A DNA stretch of 64,000 bases, from assembly GCA_934122155.1 (NCBI GenBank), contig CAKOVX010000007.1:1-64000 (forward strand), written 5' to 3'. The notes under the pieces are model-generated. The model saw only the letters and a list, made by a program, of their open reading frames with translations, did no database searches and had not been told where the DNA came from. The position numbers were made by a program, and so were the translations under genes. Source of the stretch: an uncultured Clostridia bacterium. GTDB lineage: Bacteria; Bacillota; Clostridia; TANB77; CAG-508. The stretch's first letter is position 1. Each line of letters opens with the position of its first letter. Positions 44,849-54,910 of this stretch are shown piece by piece.

Positions 44849-45584
44849 AATCGTATTTTACTTCTATCAAAAATAGTCCTTGTGGTGGTAATGTTTTTCC
44901 TGCTAGTTGTCTGTTTTTTGCTTCTAATATTTTTTTAACTTCTTCTGGTTCAATATTTTTCATTCCAACATTCACAAGTGTACCTGATATTATTCTTACC
45001 ATATTATATAAAAAACCATTTCCTGTAAGTTGAATAATTATTTGATTTTGCTTTTGCATTACTTTTGCACTATATATAGTTCTGACACTACTTTTGCTAC
45101 TTGTTCCGCTAGATTTAAAACTGCTAAAGTCATGCTCGCCAACTAAATATGATGCTGCTTCTTGCATTTTATTTACATCCAATTTTTGAGAAATATGGTA
45201 TGTAAAATTTCTATATATTGCTGTTCCTTGTTCAGAATTGTCAATAACATATTCATATGTTTTACTGTGACAATTATATCTACTATGAAATTCTAGTGGC
45301 ACATCTTCAGCTTTTTTTATACAAATAGATTTTTTTAATTGTGAGTTTATTGCTGTTGCCATTTTTTCTATTGGAAATTCTGAATCTATTTTAAAATTGG
45401 CAACTTGTCCAAATGCATGAACTCCTGCATCTGTTCTACCAGACCCAATTAAATCTACTTGTTTACCAGTAACATTTTCAATTGCTTTTTCTATTTCGCC
45501 TTGAATATTCAGTTTATTTGGTTGTTTTTGCCACCCATTATATTCTTTTCCATCATATTCAATAGTCAGTTTAATGTTTCTCAT
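44847..45584 (-). CDS. truA: tRNA pseudouridine synthase A
   Basis: 245 residues; IGSGRTDAGVHAFGQVANF carries the catalytic Asp52, and NGFLYNMVRIISGTLVNVG is the family C-terminal motif. Modifies U38-40 in the tRNA anticodon arm. Overlaps the cdaA stop by 14 bases. Confidence 0.97.
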   Translation of the reverse strand: MRNIKLTIEYDGKEYNGWQKQPNKLNIQGEIEKAIENVTGKQVDLIGSGRTDAGVHAFGQVANFKIDSEFPIEKMATAINSQLKKSICIKKAEDVPLEFHSRYNCHSKTYEYVIDNSEQGTAIYRNFTYHISQKLDVNKMQEAASYLVGEHDFSSFKSSGTSSKSSVRTIYSAKVMQKQNQIIIQLTGNGFLYNMVRIISGTLVNVGMKNIEPEEVKKILEAKNRQLAGKTLPPQGLFLIEVKYD

Positions 45585-46482
45585 CTAATTCTTGTTTTTC
45601 CTTTTTTATTTTAAATTGTCTTATTTTTTTCTGGGTCTCTGTTGCAAACCTTTTATTTATAATATGTTTTATTAAAATATTTTTCAAAGCCTCTTCTTTT
45701 ACATCTGCTATTAGTTTCCCGTCTACGGCCACTGAAATTTTACCAGTTTCTTCAGATATAATAACAGCTATTGCATCTGATTCTTTTGATATTCCTATTC
45801 CAGCTCTATGCCTTGTTCCAAGTTCTTTTGCAATATCTTTGTCATCTGCTAAAGGTAATATACATGCTGCTGCTGCAATTTTGTTGTTTGATATAACAAC
45901 AGCTCCATCATGTAATGGTGTATTAGGTGTAAATAAGTTAACTATTAATTGTGGTGATACGTCTGAATCTATTTTTACACCACTATCTATAATATCATTT
46001 ATATTTATATCTCTTTCAATAACTATTAACCCACCTGTTTTAGTTTTAGCAAGCTCAGTAGCTGCTATAATAATTTTGTATACATCTTCTTTTGTTTTGG
46101 TTTCTAGGTCTTTGTCTATGCCAAAATACTTAGTTATTTTATTTGTACCTAATTGTTCTAACATTCTGCGAAGCTCTGGCGCAAATATTACAATTAGTGC
46201 AATTACACCATATGGCATAAAAGCTGTTAATATAAAGTTTAAAATTTTAAGTTGTAATATTTCACTAATAGCTGTAATTATAAGTACAAATACTATTCCT
46301 TTTATTAATTGCCATATTCTAGATTTTTTAGCATAAACAATAAATTTGTATACAATATATGCAACTATTACTAAATCTAAAATTAAAGTTAAAAGTTTAA
46401 ATGGGTTTTGCATTAGTTCTGACATATAGCTTGTAAATGAACTCCATATTCCATAAAAACTTAATGTTAAATTTTCAAACAT
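45571..46482 (-). CDS. cdaA: Diadenylate cyclase CdaA
   Basis: 303 residues. Three N-terminal membrane helices (about 33-105) followed by the DAC domain with LHDGAVVI (about 189) and GTRHRAGIG (about 221). Makes cyclic di-AMP, which controls potassium, osmolyte and cell-wall balance. The usual partners cdaR (ybbR) and glmM are not adjacent; truA follows instead. The C-terminus is lysine-rich. Confidence 0.96.
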   Translation of the reverse strand: MFENLTLSFYGIWSSFTSYMSELMQNPFKLLTLILDLVIVAYIVYKFIVYAKKSRIWQLIKGIVFVLIITAISEILQLKILNFILTAFMPYGVIALIVIFAPELRRMLEQLGTNKITKYFGIDKDLETKTKEDVYKIIIAATELAKTKTGGLIVIERDININDIIDSGVKIDSDVSPQLIVNLFTPNTPLHDGAVVISNNKIAAAACILPLADDKDIAKELGTRHRAGIGISKESDAIAVIISEETGKISVAVDGKLIADVKEEALKNILIKHIINKRFATETQKKIRQFKIKKEKQELDEKH

Positions 46483-46504
46483 TTTTTACCTCTTTTGTTC
46501 TAAT

Positions 46505-46636
46505 TTATTTATTAAATATAATGTAATAAATTAATGTAGCAGCGACAGATAATAACATCATGGCTATTAACATTATCATGATTATTTTAGTTGCAATTTT
46601 TCCTATATCTTTTTTACGTTTTGTATTTTTGCTCAT
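46505..46636 (-). CDS. 43-residue single-helix membrane protein, DUF4044-like
   Basis: MSKNTKRKKDIGKIATKIIM followed by a hydrophobic helix (about 20-42). AAAGGAA lies upstream at acceptable spacing and a promoter at 46671-46699 fits. Short lysine-rich single-helix proteins of the DUF4044 type are common in Clostridia. Co-transcribed with cdaA, 22 bases before it. Confidence 0.65.
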   Translation of the reverse strand: MSKNTKRKKDIGKIATKIIMIMLIAMMLLSVAATLIYYIIFNK

Positions 46637-46660
46637 TTTTATTCATTCCTTTCATATCAA

Positions 46661-46699
46661 ACTAATATTAGTTATAACACAAAAAAAATACAATTTCAA
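46661..46699 (-). promoter_or_regulatory. Promoter of the cdaA-truA operon with a palindrome
   Basis: TTGAAA (46694-46699), 17-base spacer ending TTTGTGT, TATAAC (46671-46676). The palindrome ACTAATATTAGT (46661-46672) overlaps the -10 edge and could be an operator. Confidence 0.65.
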
Positions 46700-46728
46700 T
46701 AGTAAGTTTGTGGTAATGTATAAAATTA

Positions 46729-46764
46729 AATGACAATAATAAATAAAAATTTATTATTGTCATT
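46729..46764. terminator. Bidirectional hairpin terminator
   Basis: Perfect 16-bp AT-rich stem (46729-46744 and 46749-46764) with loop AAAA, between the remnant at 46820 and the cdaA operon promoter. Confidence 0.75.
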
Positions 46765-46819
46765 ATGTAATATCGTTTTTATCAAATTTCTTTTTATAGT
46801 TTGTTAAAGCCTCTTAGTG

Positions 46820-47353
46820 CTATTTCACATAAAGCATGGAACGTAGGCCGATGATATTCCCACCGCTAGTAGATGAAAGAGCGTGATTGCGAGAAGATGT
46901 ATTATCATAAGCTTGAGTGCCAAGAGTACTGTAAGATGCTCCATGAGCAACACATGGGCGGAATTCATCACTTTCAGAATATGTAGAATACTCAGTGGTC
47001 CATTCATATGCATTCCCTGACATATCACATATGTTACAGTATTTATCATTATTTTTTCCCGTATTTGCAAATGATTTACCTTTATTTTGATTTGCATAAT
47101 CTGATGTTCCTGAATACGTCTGTATAAATATTATTGCTGTGTCCCATGCATAACTGTTTGCTAAATCATTGGCATATATTAATTTATTATTTTCTTTTAC
47201 TTCTCCATACATTTCTCTTGCTGCTTTTGCTGCATTTGGCTGGGTCATATCTGCTAATACTGGTTGATTATATTTTGATTATATTCTTGCATCTGTTCCA
47301 CTTGCTTCAAATCGTGCTATATAATAGCCTCCGTTTGCTTTGGTCGTTTCATT
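46820..47353 (-). pseudogene. Decayed SUMF1/FGE-domain protein remnant
   Basis: From about 47353 the frame reads NETTKANGGYYIARFEASGT, then a TAA at 47279-47281, then continues QPVLADMTQPNAAKAAREMY and CDMSGNAYEWTTEYS, ending GLRSMLYVK. This is the SUMF1 domain of a protein like that at position 1 (compare GFYIGRYEAG). The prepilin helix is missing and a stop lies directly before the NET codons. A 142-residue open frame from 47248 remains, so a short product is possible, but a gene fragment is more likely. Confidence 0.75.
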
Positions 47354-47520
47354 TTACTTTTTCCCCTTTTTTATTTTGTTAATAATGGTCTTTTACTTTT
47401 GTGTCGATTTAACTCTATTATTGATAACCTTACATAACTTGTTATGTGCGGTCAAGATTTTATTTTAATTTTTTTCAATATTTTTTATATCATTCATTAG
47501 TTTAAAATGCCTAAACAAAC

Positions 47521-47549
47521 TTGTTTTTTTGTATATTTTGTGGCATAAT
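47521..47549 (+). promoter_or_regulatory. Promoter of mutS2
   Basis: TTGTTT (47521-47526), 17-base spacer ending TTTGTGG, CATAAT (47544-47549). Same TGTGG element as other promoters here. Confidence 0.65.
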
Positions 47550-47570
47550 ATATTGTATGTGAGGTTTATT

Positions 47571-49925
47571 ATGGAATCTATTTTAAATAAATTGGAATAT
47601 AATGAAATTTTAAAAAAGTTGGAACTTTTTTGTAAAACTTATTTAGGTAAAAATTTATGTAAAACGTTAACTCCAAACTTTATTTTTGAACAGGTTGATA
47701 TTTTGCTTAATGAAACTAAGCAAGCTGACATTCTTTTGCATCAAAAAGGTATACCCCCATTTTATGAAATTGAGCAACTAGAACAATATATTAAAGTTTT
47801 AGAGAGTAACCAAACTTTGTCTATAAAAGGTTTGCTTAATTTAGCTATGCTTTTAAAAATGTGTAGAGAATTAAAAGAATATTTTTATAGTGGTTTACCA
47901 AATTCTTATGAATATTTAGAAAAGTATTTTAGCTTTCTATATTCAAACCCTTCAATTGAAAAAAATATTTTTAATAAAATAATTGATGAAAATACTGTGG
48001 CTGATAATGCATCAAATAAACTTTCTAGCTTAAGAAGAAACAAAAAAGGTTATGAACAAGAAATTAAAGATAAGCTAAATGGATTTATTCATTCTAGTAC
48101 TTACGCTAAGTACATAATGGAGCCAATAGTTACAATTCGTAATAATCGTTATGTTATACCTGTGAAAGAAGAATATAGAAGTTATATAAAGGGTTTTATT
48201 CATGACACATCTAGCAGTGGTTCTACTTTATATATTGAACCAACTAGCATATTTGAATTAAACAACAAAATTAATCACATAAAAATTGAAGAAGAATTAG
48301 AAATTGAAAAAATTTTACATATACTTTCTTCTTCTCTTTATGAATATGTAGAACAATTGAAAACAAATTTAGTTCTTATTGCTAATATTGATTTGATTTT
48401 TGCAAAGGCTAGTTTTGGTGTTGACATAGTAGGTTCAGTACCTATTTTAAATACTCAAAAGTACATTGACTTTTGCAAAGCAAGGCATCCTTTAATTGAT
48501 TGTAATAAAGTAGTTCCTATTAATATTTCTTTAGGAAAAGATTATGTTTCACTTTTAATTACTGGTCCTAATACTGGTGGAAAAACTGTTGCTTTAAAAA
48601 CTGTTGGTTTGTTACTTCTTATGGCTTACTCTGGTATTCCAGTTCCATGTGATGGAAATAGTAGTATTTGTGTGTTTTCTCACATTTTTGCTGATATTGG
48701 TGACGAGCAAAGCATCCAAGAGTCTCTTAGTACTTTTTCTTCTCATATGAAAAATATTGTAGAGATTACTAATGCCTGTGATGACAGCAGCTTAGTTTTA
48801 TTAGATGAACTTGGTTCTGGTACAGACCCTTTAGAAGGTTCTTCTTTAGCTATTAGCATTTTAAGTTATTTAAAAGATGCTGGCAGCCTTGTTTGTTGTA
48901 CTACTCATTACCAAGAATTAAAAGAATTTGCTTTAGTAACAAATGGTTTTGAAAATGCAAGCTTTGAGTTTGATATAGAAAATTTAAGACCTACTTATAG
49001 GTTGCTTGTTGGTATTCCTGGTAAAAGCAATGCTTTTGCTATCAGTAAAAGGCTAGGTTTAAATGAGCAAATTTTAAATTTAGCAAATAGCTATTTAAAA
49101 GAAGATAAAATTTCAATTGAAGAATTATTAAAAAGTATTTATGATAATAAGTTGGAAATCGAAAAGCAAAAAGACGAAATAGAAAAAAATTTAAAACAAG
49201 TTGAATCACTAAGAAAAAGTTTAGAACATAAACAAGATGATGTTGCAGCAAAAAGGATTGAAATGTTAGAAAATGCTCGATTAGAGGCTAGAGATATTTT
49301 GTTATCTGCCAAAGAAGAAGCTACTGAAATTATTCATGAGCTTAATAGTTCTTCTGATTTAAAGCATGCAAACAATTTAAGAAACAAATTAAATGATGAT
49401 TTAAAAAATTTAAACTCTATTCACTATAAAGATTCAAATAATAGCTTTGAAACATTAACTAAATCTGATATAAAAGATGGATTGAATGTTTATGTTGTTT
49501 CTCTTGGTGCACATGGAATAATTGTAGGTAATAAAATAAATAAGTCTGATGAGATTCAAGTTCAGGTTGGTAGCATGAAAATGAATATCAAAATTACAGA
49601 TTTAAAAAAGGGATTAACCAATACTTTGAATTTAAAAGCTCCAGGAAAAGTTACTACTAATAAAGAACCTAAGGCTAAATTGGTTTCTCCTGAAATAAAT
49701 GTTATTGGCCAAAATGTTGATGATGCTGTTTATGTTATTGATAAGTATTTGGATAATTGTGCTTCAGCAAATATTTCACCTGTTAGAATAATTCATGGTA
49801 AAGGAACCGGAAAATTACGTGAAGGTATACATTCATTTTTAAGAACTCATCCTCATGTTAAAAATTTTCGTATGGGAACATTTGGTGAAGGTGAAATGGG
49901 TGTAACTGTTGTTGAAATCAAATAA
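47571..49925 (+). CDS. mutS2: Endonuclease MutS2
   Basis: 784 residues from MESILNKLEYNEILKKLELF; ATG 47571 has GAGGT upstream, whereas a longer frame begins in the promoter. MutS-type ATPase with GPNTGGKT (about 331-338) and LLDELGSGTDP (Walker B), a coiled coil, and a C-terminal Smr nuclease domain with INVIGQNVDDA and RIIHGKGTGKLREGI (about 706-784). MutS2 limits recombination and in Bacillus splits collided ribosomes. Confidence 0.97.
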   Translation: MESILNKLEYNEILKKLELFCKTYLGKNLCKTLTPNFIFEQVDILLNETKQADILLHQKGIPPFYEIEQLEQYIKVLESNQTLSIKGLLNLAMLLKMCRELKEYFYSGLPNSYEYLEKYFSFLYSNPSIEKNIFNKIIDENTVADNASNKLSSLRRNKKGYEQEIKDKLNGFIHSSTYAKYIMEPIVTIRNNRYVIPVKEEYRSYIKGFIHDTSSSGSTLYIEPTSIFELNNKINHIKIEEELEIEKILHILSSSLYEYVEQLKTNLVLIANIDLIFAKASFGVDIVGSVPILNTQKYIDFCKARHPLIDCNKVVPINISLGKDYVSLLITGPNTGGKTVALKTVGLLLLMAYSGIPVPCDGNSSICVFSHIFADIGDEQSIQESLSTFSSHMKNIVEITNACDDSSLVLLDELGSGTDPLEGSSLAISILSYLKDAGSLVCCTTHYQELKEFALVTNGFENASFEFDIENLRPTYRLLVGIPGKSNAFAISKRLGLNEQILNLANSYLKEDKISIEELLKSIYDNKLEIEKQKDEIEKNLKQVESLRKSLEHKQDDVAAKRIEMLENARLEARDILLSAKEEATEIIHELNSSSDLKHANNLRNKLNDDLKNLNSIHYKDSNNSFETLTKSDIKDGLNVYVVSLGAHGIIVGNKINKSDEIQVQVGSMKMNIKITDLKKGLTNTLNLKAPGKVTTNKEPKAKLVSPEINVIGQNVDDAVYVIDKYLDNCASANISPVRIIHGKGTGKLREGIHSFLRTHPHVKNFRMGTFGEGEMGVTVVEIK

Positions 49926-49938
49926 ATTACAAAAATAC

Positions 49939-49967
49939 TAGACTTTTTATTTGCTTATTGATATAAT
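49939..49967 (+). promoter_or_regulatory. Likely promoter of the arginase-family gene
   Basis: TAGACT (49939-49944), 17-base spacer, TATAAT (49962-49967); the -35 is weak. Confidence 0.6.
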
Positions 49968-50041
49968 GAAATTTGCTTGATTACTGATGTTTGATAATTA
50001 TCATCATCATTATAATTAAAGAAATCGAAAGGAATTTTAAA

Positions 50042-51079
50042 ATGAAAAAAGTATCTATTATAAGTGCTTGTACTGATTTAGGCTTAAAGATTGATGGTGC
50101 AGAACTTGGTGCACAAGCTTTAACAGAATGCTTAGAGTCAAATAATATTTCTCAAAACTATATTTTAAAAAGTGGAAAAAAGACTGAAGAAATGAAACTT
50201 TTTACTTCTTCTAATAAAAAAGATATAAATCATTTTGTTGATGATTTTAACTCACTTTTATTGGATATGCATGAAATTCACTTTGAAGAAAATATGAATG
50301 CTGAAGAAAAAAATGCGTATTATGAAAAAATGCACAATTTGGTTCTTGCTGTAAAAGCTTTAGACACAAAAAATGAAAAAAGAAATTTGGAAGGGATTAA
50401 TGAGTTTAATCAAAGGTTATATAATACAACTCGTAAGGTTATACAAGATGGAGAATTTCCTTTATTAGTTGGCGGGGATCATATTACAGCAATAGGTTCA
50501 AGTTTAGCATCTATTAAAGAAAATAATAATATGGGAATTATTTGGTTTGATTCACATGCAGATTTTAATACTTACCCAACTTCAGTTACTGGAAATTTAC
50601 ATGGTTTGCCTTTAGCTGTTGCTACCCATTACGAAAAAAGTATTTTGGCTGATTTTCATGATGGACCTTTTTATAACCCTAAAAATGCTGTTATTGTTGG
50701 TGGCAGAGATATTGACCCATGGGAGTGGGGTAATGTTTTAGATGCCGGAGTTACTGTATTTTCTACTGAGGATATAAAGAAATATGGAGTTGAGGAAGTT
50801 TGCAAAAAAGCTTTTTCTATTGCTTCTAACGGTACTAATGGTGTGCATATTAGTTTTGATTTAGACTTAATAGATCCACAGGTTGCACCTGGAGTTTCAA
50901 TTCCTGCTAAAAATGGTATTAACTTAGAAGAAACATATGCTTTAGCTGATGAAATTATAAAATATAGTGATATTATAAAATCTGCTGATTTGGTTGAATA
51001 CAATCCTTTATTTGATAAGAATAATGTTACTAAAGAAATTGCTATAAACATTTTGAATAAGTGGATAGAAAAGTTTTAA
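50042..51079 (+). CDS. Arginase/agmatinase (ureohydrolase) family enzyme
   Basis: 345 residues from MKKVSIISACTDLGLKIDGA. The two-manganese ligands are in GGDHITAIG (about 144), WFDSHADFN (about 168) and ISFDLDLIDP (about 270). Such enzymes cleave a guanidino substrate (arginine or agmatine) to urea; PGVSIPAKNGI resembles the arginase type. AAAGGA precedes ATG 50042; the upstream frame (MIIIIIII) is not convincing. Single-gene unit. Confidence 0.9.
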   Translation: MKKVSIISACTDLGLKIDGAELGAQALTECLESNNISQNYILKSGKKTEEMKLFTSSNKKDINHFVDDFNSLLLDMHEIHFEENMNAEEKNAYYEKMHNLVLAVKALDTKNEKRNLEGINEFNQRLYNTTRKVIQDGEFPLLVGGDHITAIGSSLASIKENNNMGIIWFDSHADFNTYPTSVTGNLHGLPLAVATHYEKSILADFHDGPFYNPKNAVIVGGRDIDPWEWGNVLDAGVTVFSTEDIKKYGVEEVCKKAFSIASNGTNGVHISFDLDLIDPQVAPGVSIPAKNGINLEETYALADEIIKYSDIIKSADLVEYNPLFDKNNVTKEIAINILNKWIEKF

Positions 51080-51104
51080 AAAGAGTGGCAACCGCCACTC
51101 TTTT
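51079..51104. terminator. Bidirectional terminator between arginase-like gene and pheT
   Basis: AAAAGAGTGGC / GCCACTCTTTT (51079-51089, 51094-51104) with loop AACC. Confidence 0.9.
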
Positions 51105-51105
51105 C

Positions 51106-53514
51106 TTATTTTCTTAATTCAGCTCCCAAGTTTTTTTCAAGTTCTAAAATTATTTCTTTCATAATTTCATTTATTTCTTCATCTTTTAATGTTCTATCTG
51201 GAACTCTGAATTTTAAGCTATATGCCACACTCTTTTTATTTTCTCCAAGCTTCTCACTTCTATACACATCAAATAGTTTAGCTTCTTCTAAGTTTTTCTT
51301 TGCTTTCTTCTGAATAATCTTTTCAATTTCTCCAACTTCTACATCTTCATTTACTACCATTGCAATGTCTCTTTCAATTGCAGGGAATTTAGTAATTGGA
51401 GCATATTTCTTGTTTTTTCTTGAATATTTAGTAAGTTTATCTAAATTAATTTCTGCTAACAATACTCTTTGTGTTATGTCATAGTTCTTAGTAAGCAAAG
51501 GATTAGCTTCTCCAAATGTTGCAATTATATCATTTCCTACTACAAAGTTTGCACATCTTCCTGGGTGATACATTGCATTGTCTTTTTCTTTTTTTATATC
51601 AAATTTTGAAACTCCTGATAATTCTATTGTGTCTTCAACAATTCCTTTTAAAGTGTAAAAATCTTCTTTATCACTATACATACCAATTGTTAAAATATTA
51701 CTTTCTAACGGTAATTTTCCATTTTCAATTGCTTCATTTTTGTTTTGGTATATCCTAGACAAATCAAATAATTTTACATCTTTGTTTTTATAATTGTTGT
51801 TATTAGCAAGCATTTGCATCATTGTTGGTACAGATGTAGTTTTCATTAAGCTATAATCTTCACTAAGTGGGTTTTGAATTTTTATTGCTTCTTTTAAATA
51901 TACATTACCCTCTGTAATATTACATTTAGCCAAATCTTTTTCACTTAAAAATCCAAATGTACAAATTTCTGATAATCCTATATTTACTAAAAATTTTGAT
52001 ATTTCATCTGATATTTTTTGTTCCTTGTTTTTTCCACCAAGTGTAGTTTCTGCATTTATTAGTGTTGTGCCAAGTTTGTCATAGCCATAAAATCTTAAAA
52101 CCTCTTCTGCAACATCTGCTAATTGTTCAACATCTTGTCTAAAATATGGTGGAACAACAATATCATTTTCTATTTGCATGTCTAGCTTTTTTAAAATATC
52201 TATCATTTCTTGTTTTGTCAAGTTTGTTCCTATTAAAGCATTTATTCTATCTACATTTAGAGGAATATTGTTTACTTTTTGTTTAGTTGGATATATGTCA
52301 ACTTTTCCCTCTACCGCTTCTCCTGCGCCTAATAGTTCAACTAATTCTACTGCTCTGTTTATAGCTCTTATTGCATTTTCAGAAGATAGCCCCTTTTCAT
52401 AACGGCTAGATGCTTCTGTTCTTAGTCCTACTGCCTTTGCTGTTTTTCTTACACTGCCACCGTTAAATACTGCTGATTCAAATACCACTGTTTGAGTATC
52501 TTCTTCTATTTCAGAGTTTTGACCACCCATAACACCAGCAATAGCTACTGGCTTTTTGGCATCTGCAATAACTAACATGTTTTCATTTAATTCTCTTTCT
52601 TGATCATCTAATGTAGTTATTTTCTCACCATCTTTTGCTCTTCTAACTGTAATGTGTGTTCCATCTATTGAATTTATATCAAATGCATGCATTGGTTGGC
52701 CCATTTCTAGCATAACATAGTTTGTAATATCTACTATATTATTTATTGCTCTTATTCCACAGCTATTTAATCTTTTTACCATCCATTCTGGTGATGGTGC
52801 AATCTTTACGTTTTTTACAACCCTAGCGATATATCTGTAACATAAATCTGGAGCTGTAATTTCAACTGTTATCCCTTCTACATTATCTTTGTTCTCTATT
52901 TGCATTTCATCTATGTTTTTGCGTGGTGCTTTAAAAGGTTCATTTAATGATACTGCTACTTCTCTTCCTAAGCCTTCTATTGATAAGCAATCTGGTCTAT
53001 TAGGAGTTATTTCAAAATCAATTACTGTTTGATTTATTCCTAATACATCTTTTATGTCTTCTCCTATTTTGTTTTCCAATTCAGAGTCTAGTATCATTAT
53101 TCCATGCTCTATTTGATTTGGATAATTATTAATATCTAACCCTAATTCTCCTACTGAGCACATCATTCCACATGATTCTACTCCTCTTAATTTACCTGTT
53201 TTTATTTCTATTCCGCCTGGAAGTTTTGCACCGTTTTTTGCTATTGGAACTATATCTCCAACTTTAATATTATTAGCGCCTGTTACTATTTGTAGTATTT
53301 CTTCCCCAACATTTACTTTTGTTACCACTAAGTGATCTGAATCTTCATGTGGCTTAATTTCTAATATTTTTCCTACAACAACATTTTGAATATCTTTTCC
53401 TTGTTCTTCAATAGTTTCTACCTTAGAACCTGTCATTGTTAATATATCGGCTAATTCTTTAGCAGTTATATTTATGTCTGCATATTCTTTTAACCACTCT
53501 ATACTTGCTTTCAT
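51106..53514 (-). CDS. pheT: Phenylalanine--tRNA ligase beta subunit
   Basis: 802 residues. N-terminal tRNA-binding domain (VVGKILEIKPHEDSDHLVV), B3/B4 editing region, B5, and C-terminal anticodon-binding domain (KFPAIERDIAMVVNEDVEVG). ATG 53514 is used because AAAGG is nine bases upstream; the ATG three codons earlier is too close. Downstream partner of pheS. Confidence 0.97.
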   Translation of the reverse strand: MKASIEWLKEYADINITAKELADILTMTGSKVETIEEQGKDIQNVVVGKILEIKPHEDSDHLVVTKVNVGEEILQIVTGANNIKVGDIVPIAKNGAKLPGGIEIKTGKLRGVESCGMMCSVGELGLDINNYPNQIEHGIMILDSELENKIGEDIKDVLGINQTVIDFEITPNRPDCLSIEGLGREVAVSLNEPFKAPRKNIDEMQIENKDNVEGITVEITAPDLCYRYIARVVKNVKIAPSPEWMVKRLNSCGIRAINNIVDITNYVMLEMGQPMHAFDINSIDGTHITVRRAKDGEKITTLDDQERELNENMLVIADAKKPVAIAGVMGGQNSEIEEDTQTVVFESAVFNGGSVRKTAKAVGLRTEASSRYEKGLSSENAIRAINRAVELVELLGAGEAVEGKVDIYPTKQKVNNIPLNVDRINALIGTNLTKQEMIDILKKLDMQIENDIVVPPYFRQDVEQLADVAEEVLRFYGYDKLGTTLINAETTLGGKNKEQKISDEISKFLVNIGLSEICTFGFLSEKDLAKCNITEGNVYLKEAIKIQNPLSEDYSLMKTTSVPTMMQMLANNNNYKNKDVKLFDLSRIYQNKNEAIENGKLPLESNILTIGMYSDKEDFYTLKGIVEDTIELSGVSKFDIKKEKDNAMYHPGRCANFVVGNDIIATFGEANPLLTKNYDITQRVLLAEINLDKLTKYSRKNKKYAPITKFPAIERDIAMVVNEDVEVGEIEKIIQKKAKKNLEEAKLFDVYRSEKLGENKKSVAYSLKFRVPDRTLKDEEINEIMKEIILELEKNLGAELRK

Positions 53515-53546
53515 CTTTATCATCCTTTCTTTTAACTTCTACTACT

Positions 53547-54566
53547 TTAAAATTGTTTTAAAAATCTAATGTCGTTTTCATATAATAAACGCATATCATC
53601 AATTCCGAATTTTGCCATAGCAATTCTTTCTACTCCAAAACCAAAAGCAAAACCTGAATATTCTTCTGGGTCAATTCCACAGTTTCTAAGTACATTTGGG
53701 TGAACCATTCCACATCCCAAAAGTTCTATCCATCCTTCTCCTTTACAAACTCTACATCCTTTTCCACCACATACAAAGCATGACACATCAGCTTCTGCAC
53801 TTGGTTCTGTAAAAGGAAAATGATGTGGTCTAAATCTAATTTCTGTTTTTTCTCCCAAACATTTTTTAGTAAACATTGCTAAAGTTCCTTTTAAGTCTGC
53901 CATTGATATATTTTTATCTATTACCAAGCCTTCAATTTGGTGAAACACTGGTGAATGTGTTGCGTCTACACTATCAGAACGATACACTGCACCTGGGCAA
54001 ATAATTTTAATTGGTGGTTTTTTACTTTCCATTACTCTTGCTTGTACTGGTGATGTTTGTGACCTAAGTACTATATCGTCTGTAATGTAAAATGTATCTT
54101 GTATATCTCTTGCTGGATGATCTGGTGGTGTATTTAATTTGTCAAAATTGTATGTAGCAAGTTCTATTTCTGGTCCATCTGCAATTTCGTACCCCATACC
54201 AATAAAAATTTCTTCTACATCTTTAATAATTTGTGTTATTGGATGCACACTTCCTAAGTTTAGCTTTTTACTTGGCATTGTAACATCTATATTTTCATTT
54301 AATAATCTATTTTGAATTTCTAAATCTGCAAAATGTTTTTCTTCATTTTCAATTCTACTTTCTAATTCGTCTCTTACTTGGTTAACCAAACTACCAATAA
54401 TAGGTCTTTCTTCTGCTGAAAGCCCCCCCATTCCTCTTAATATTAAAGTAAGTTCTCCTTTTTTACCTAAATATTTAACTCTTACTTCATCTAATTCTTT
54501 TGCGTTTTTAGCACTATTTATTTCATTTAGCGCATTTTCTTTAATTTTAGCAATTTGTTCTTGCAT
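53547..54566 (-). CDS. pheS: Phenylalanine--tRNA ligase alpha subunit
   Basis: 339 residues. N-terminal coiled coil, then the class II core: GSVHPITQII, SQTSPVQARVM (motif 2 region), DATHSPVFHQIEGLVID and GFAFGFGVERIAM (motif 3). Forms the (alpha-beta)2 enzyme that charges tRNA-Phe. Expressed from a T-box leader. Confidence 0.98.
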   Translation of the reverse strand: MQEQIAKIKENALNEINSAKNAKELDEVRVKYLGKKGELTLILRGMGGLSAEERPIIGSLVNQVRDELESRIENEEKHFADLEIQNRLLNENIDVTMPSKKLNLGSVHPITQIIKDVEEIFIGMGYEIADGPEIELATYNFDKLNTPPDHPARDIQDTFYITDDIVLRSQTSPVQARVMESKKPPIKIICPGAVYRSDSVDATHSPVFHQIEGLVIDKNISMADLKGTLAMFTKKCLGEKTEIRFRPHHFPFTEPSAEADVSCFVCGGKGCRVCKGEGWIELLGCGMVHPNVLRNCGIDPEEYSGFAFGFGVERIAMAKFGIDDMRLLYENDIRFLKQF

Positions 54567-54591
54567 ATATGTGTTCCTTTCCGGTTAATAC

Positions 54592-54834
54592 AAAAAACCC
54601 GTTTTGCCCTAATAGGACGAAACGGATTCGTGGTACCACCTAAATTTATTAATTATTTATAATTAACCTTATTTTAGCTATAACGTTGCTAGCGCTTTTT
54701 TCTACTTGTTTTCAAAAAAAGACCAAAAAAGTGAAATTTCTGTAAAAGGATAGTATAGGCTCCCACCGTTCCTACTCTCTAAAACCACCTTATCTTCTAC
54801 TTACTTTGCTTTTTTATTGGCTTTGTTTTTTATG
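54592..54834 (-). ncRNA. T-box leader of pheST
   Basis: In transcript sense: stem I with AGAGAGTAGGAACGG and GGTGGGAGCC, a candidate UUC specifier (54733-54735) in the loop GAAATTTCA, the T-box motif GGTGGTACCACG (about 54629-54640), and a terminator with CCGTTTCGTCC pairing AGGGCAAAACGG followed by six U (54592-54597). Uncharged tRNA-Phe would stabilise the antiterminator and switch pheST on. Confidence 0.93.
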
Positions 54835-54840
54835 TTTTAT

Positions 54841-54869
54841 ATTCTAGCACCATTTTTTTGTAAAAGCAA
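54841..54869 (-). promoter_or_regulatory. Promoter of the pheST operon
   Basis: TTGCTT (54864-54869), 17-base spacer, TAGAAT (54841-54846), about 280 bases before pheS. Confidence 0.7.
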
Positions 54870-54910
54870 GTATTTTTTGCTAAATATTATTCAAAATCTA
54901 GTATTTTTGC

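Noticed and set aside
46825..47097. 90-codon frame overlapping the SUMF1 remnant on the same strand
   Set aside because: Different frame of the same remnant; no motifs, while the other frame shows CDMSGNAYEW.
50000..50020. ATC triplet run as a microsatellite
   Set aside because: Only three units; of no note in AT-rich DNA.
49991..50041. Start of the arginase-family gene at an upstream ATG (MIIIIIII)
   Set aside because: Lies in AT-rich leader without a ribosome binding site; AAAGGA fits ATG 50042, where the family homology begins.
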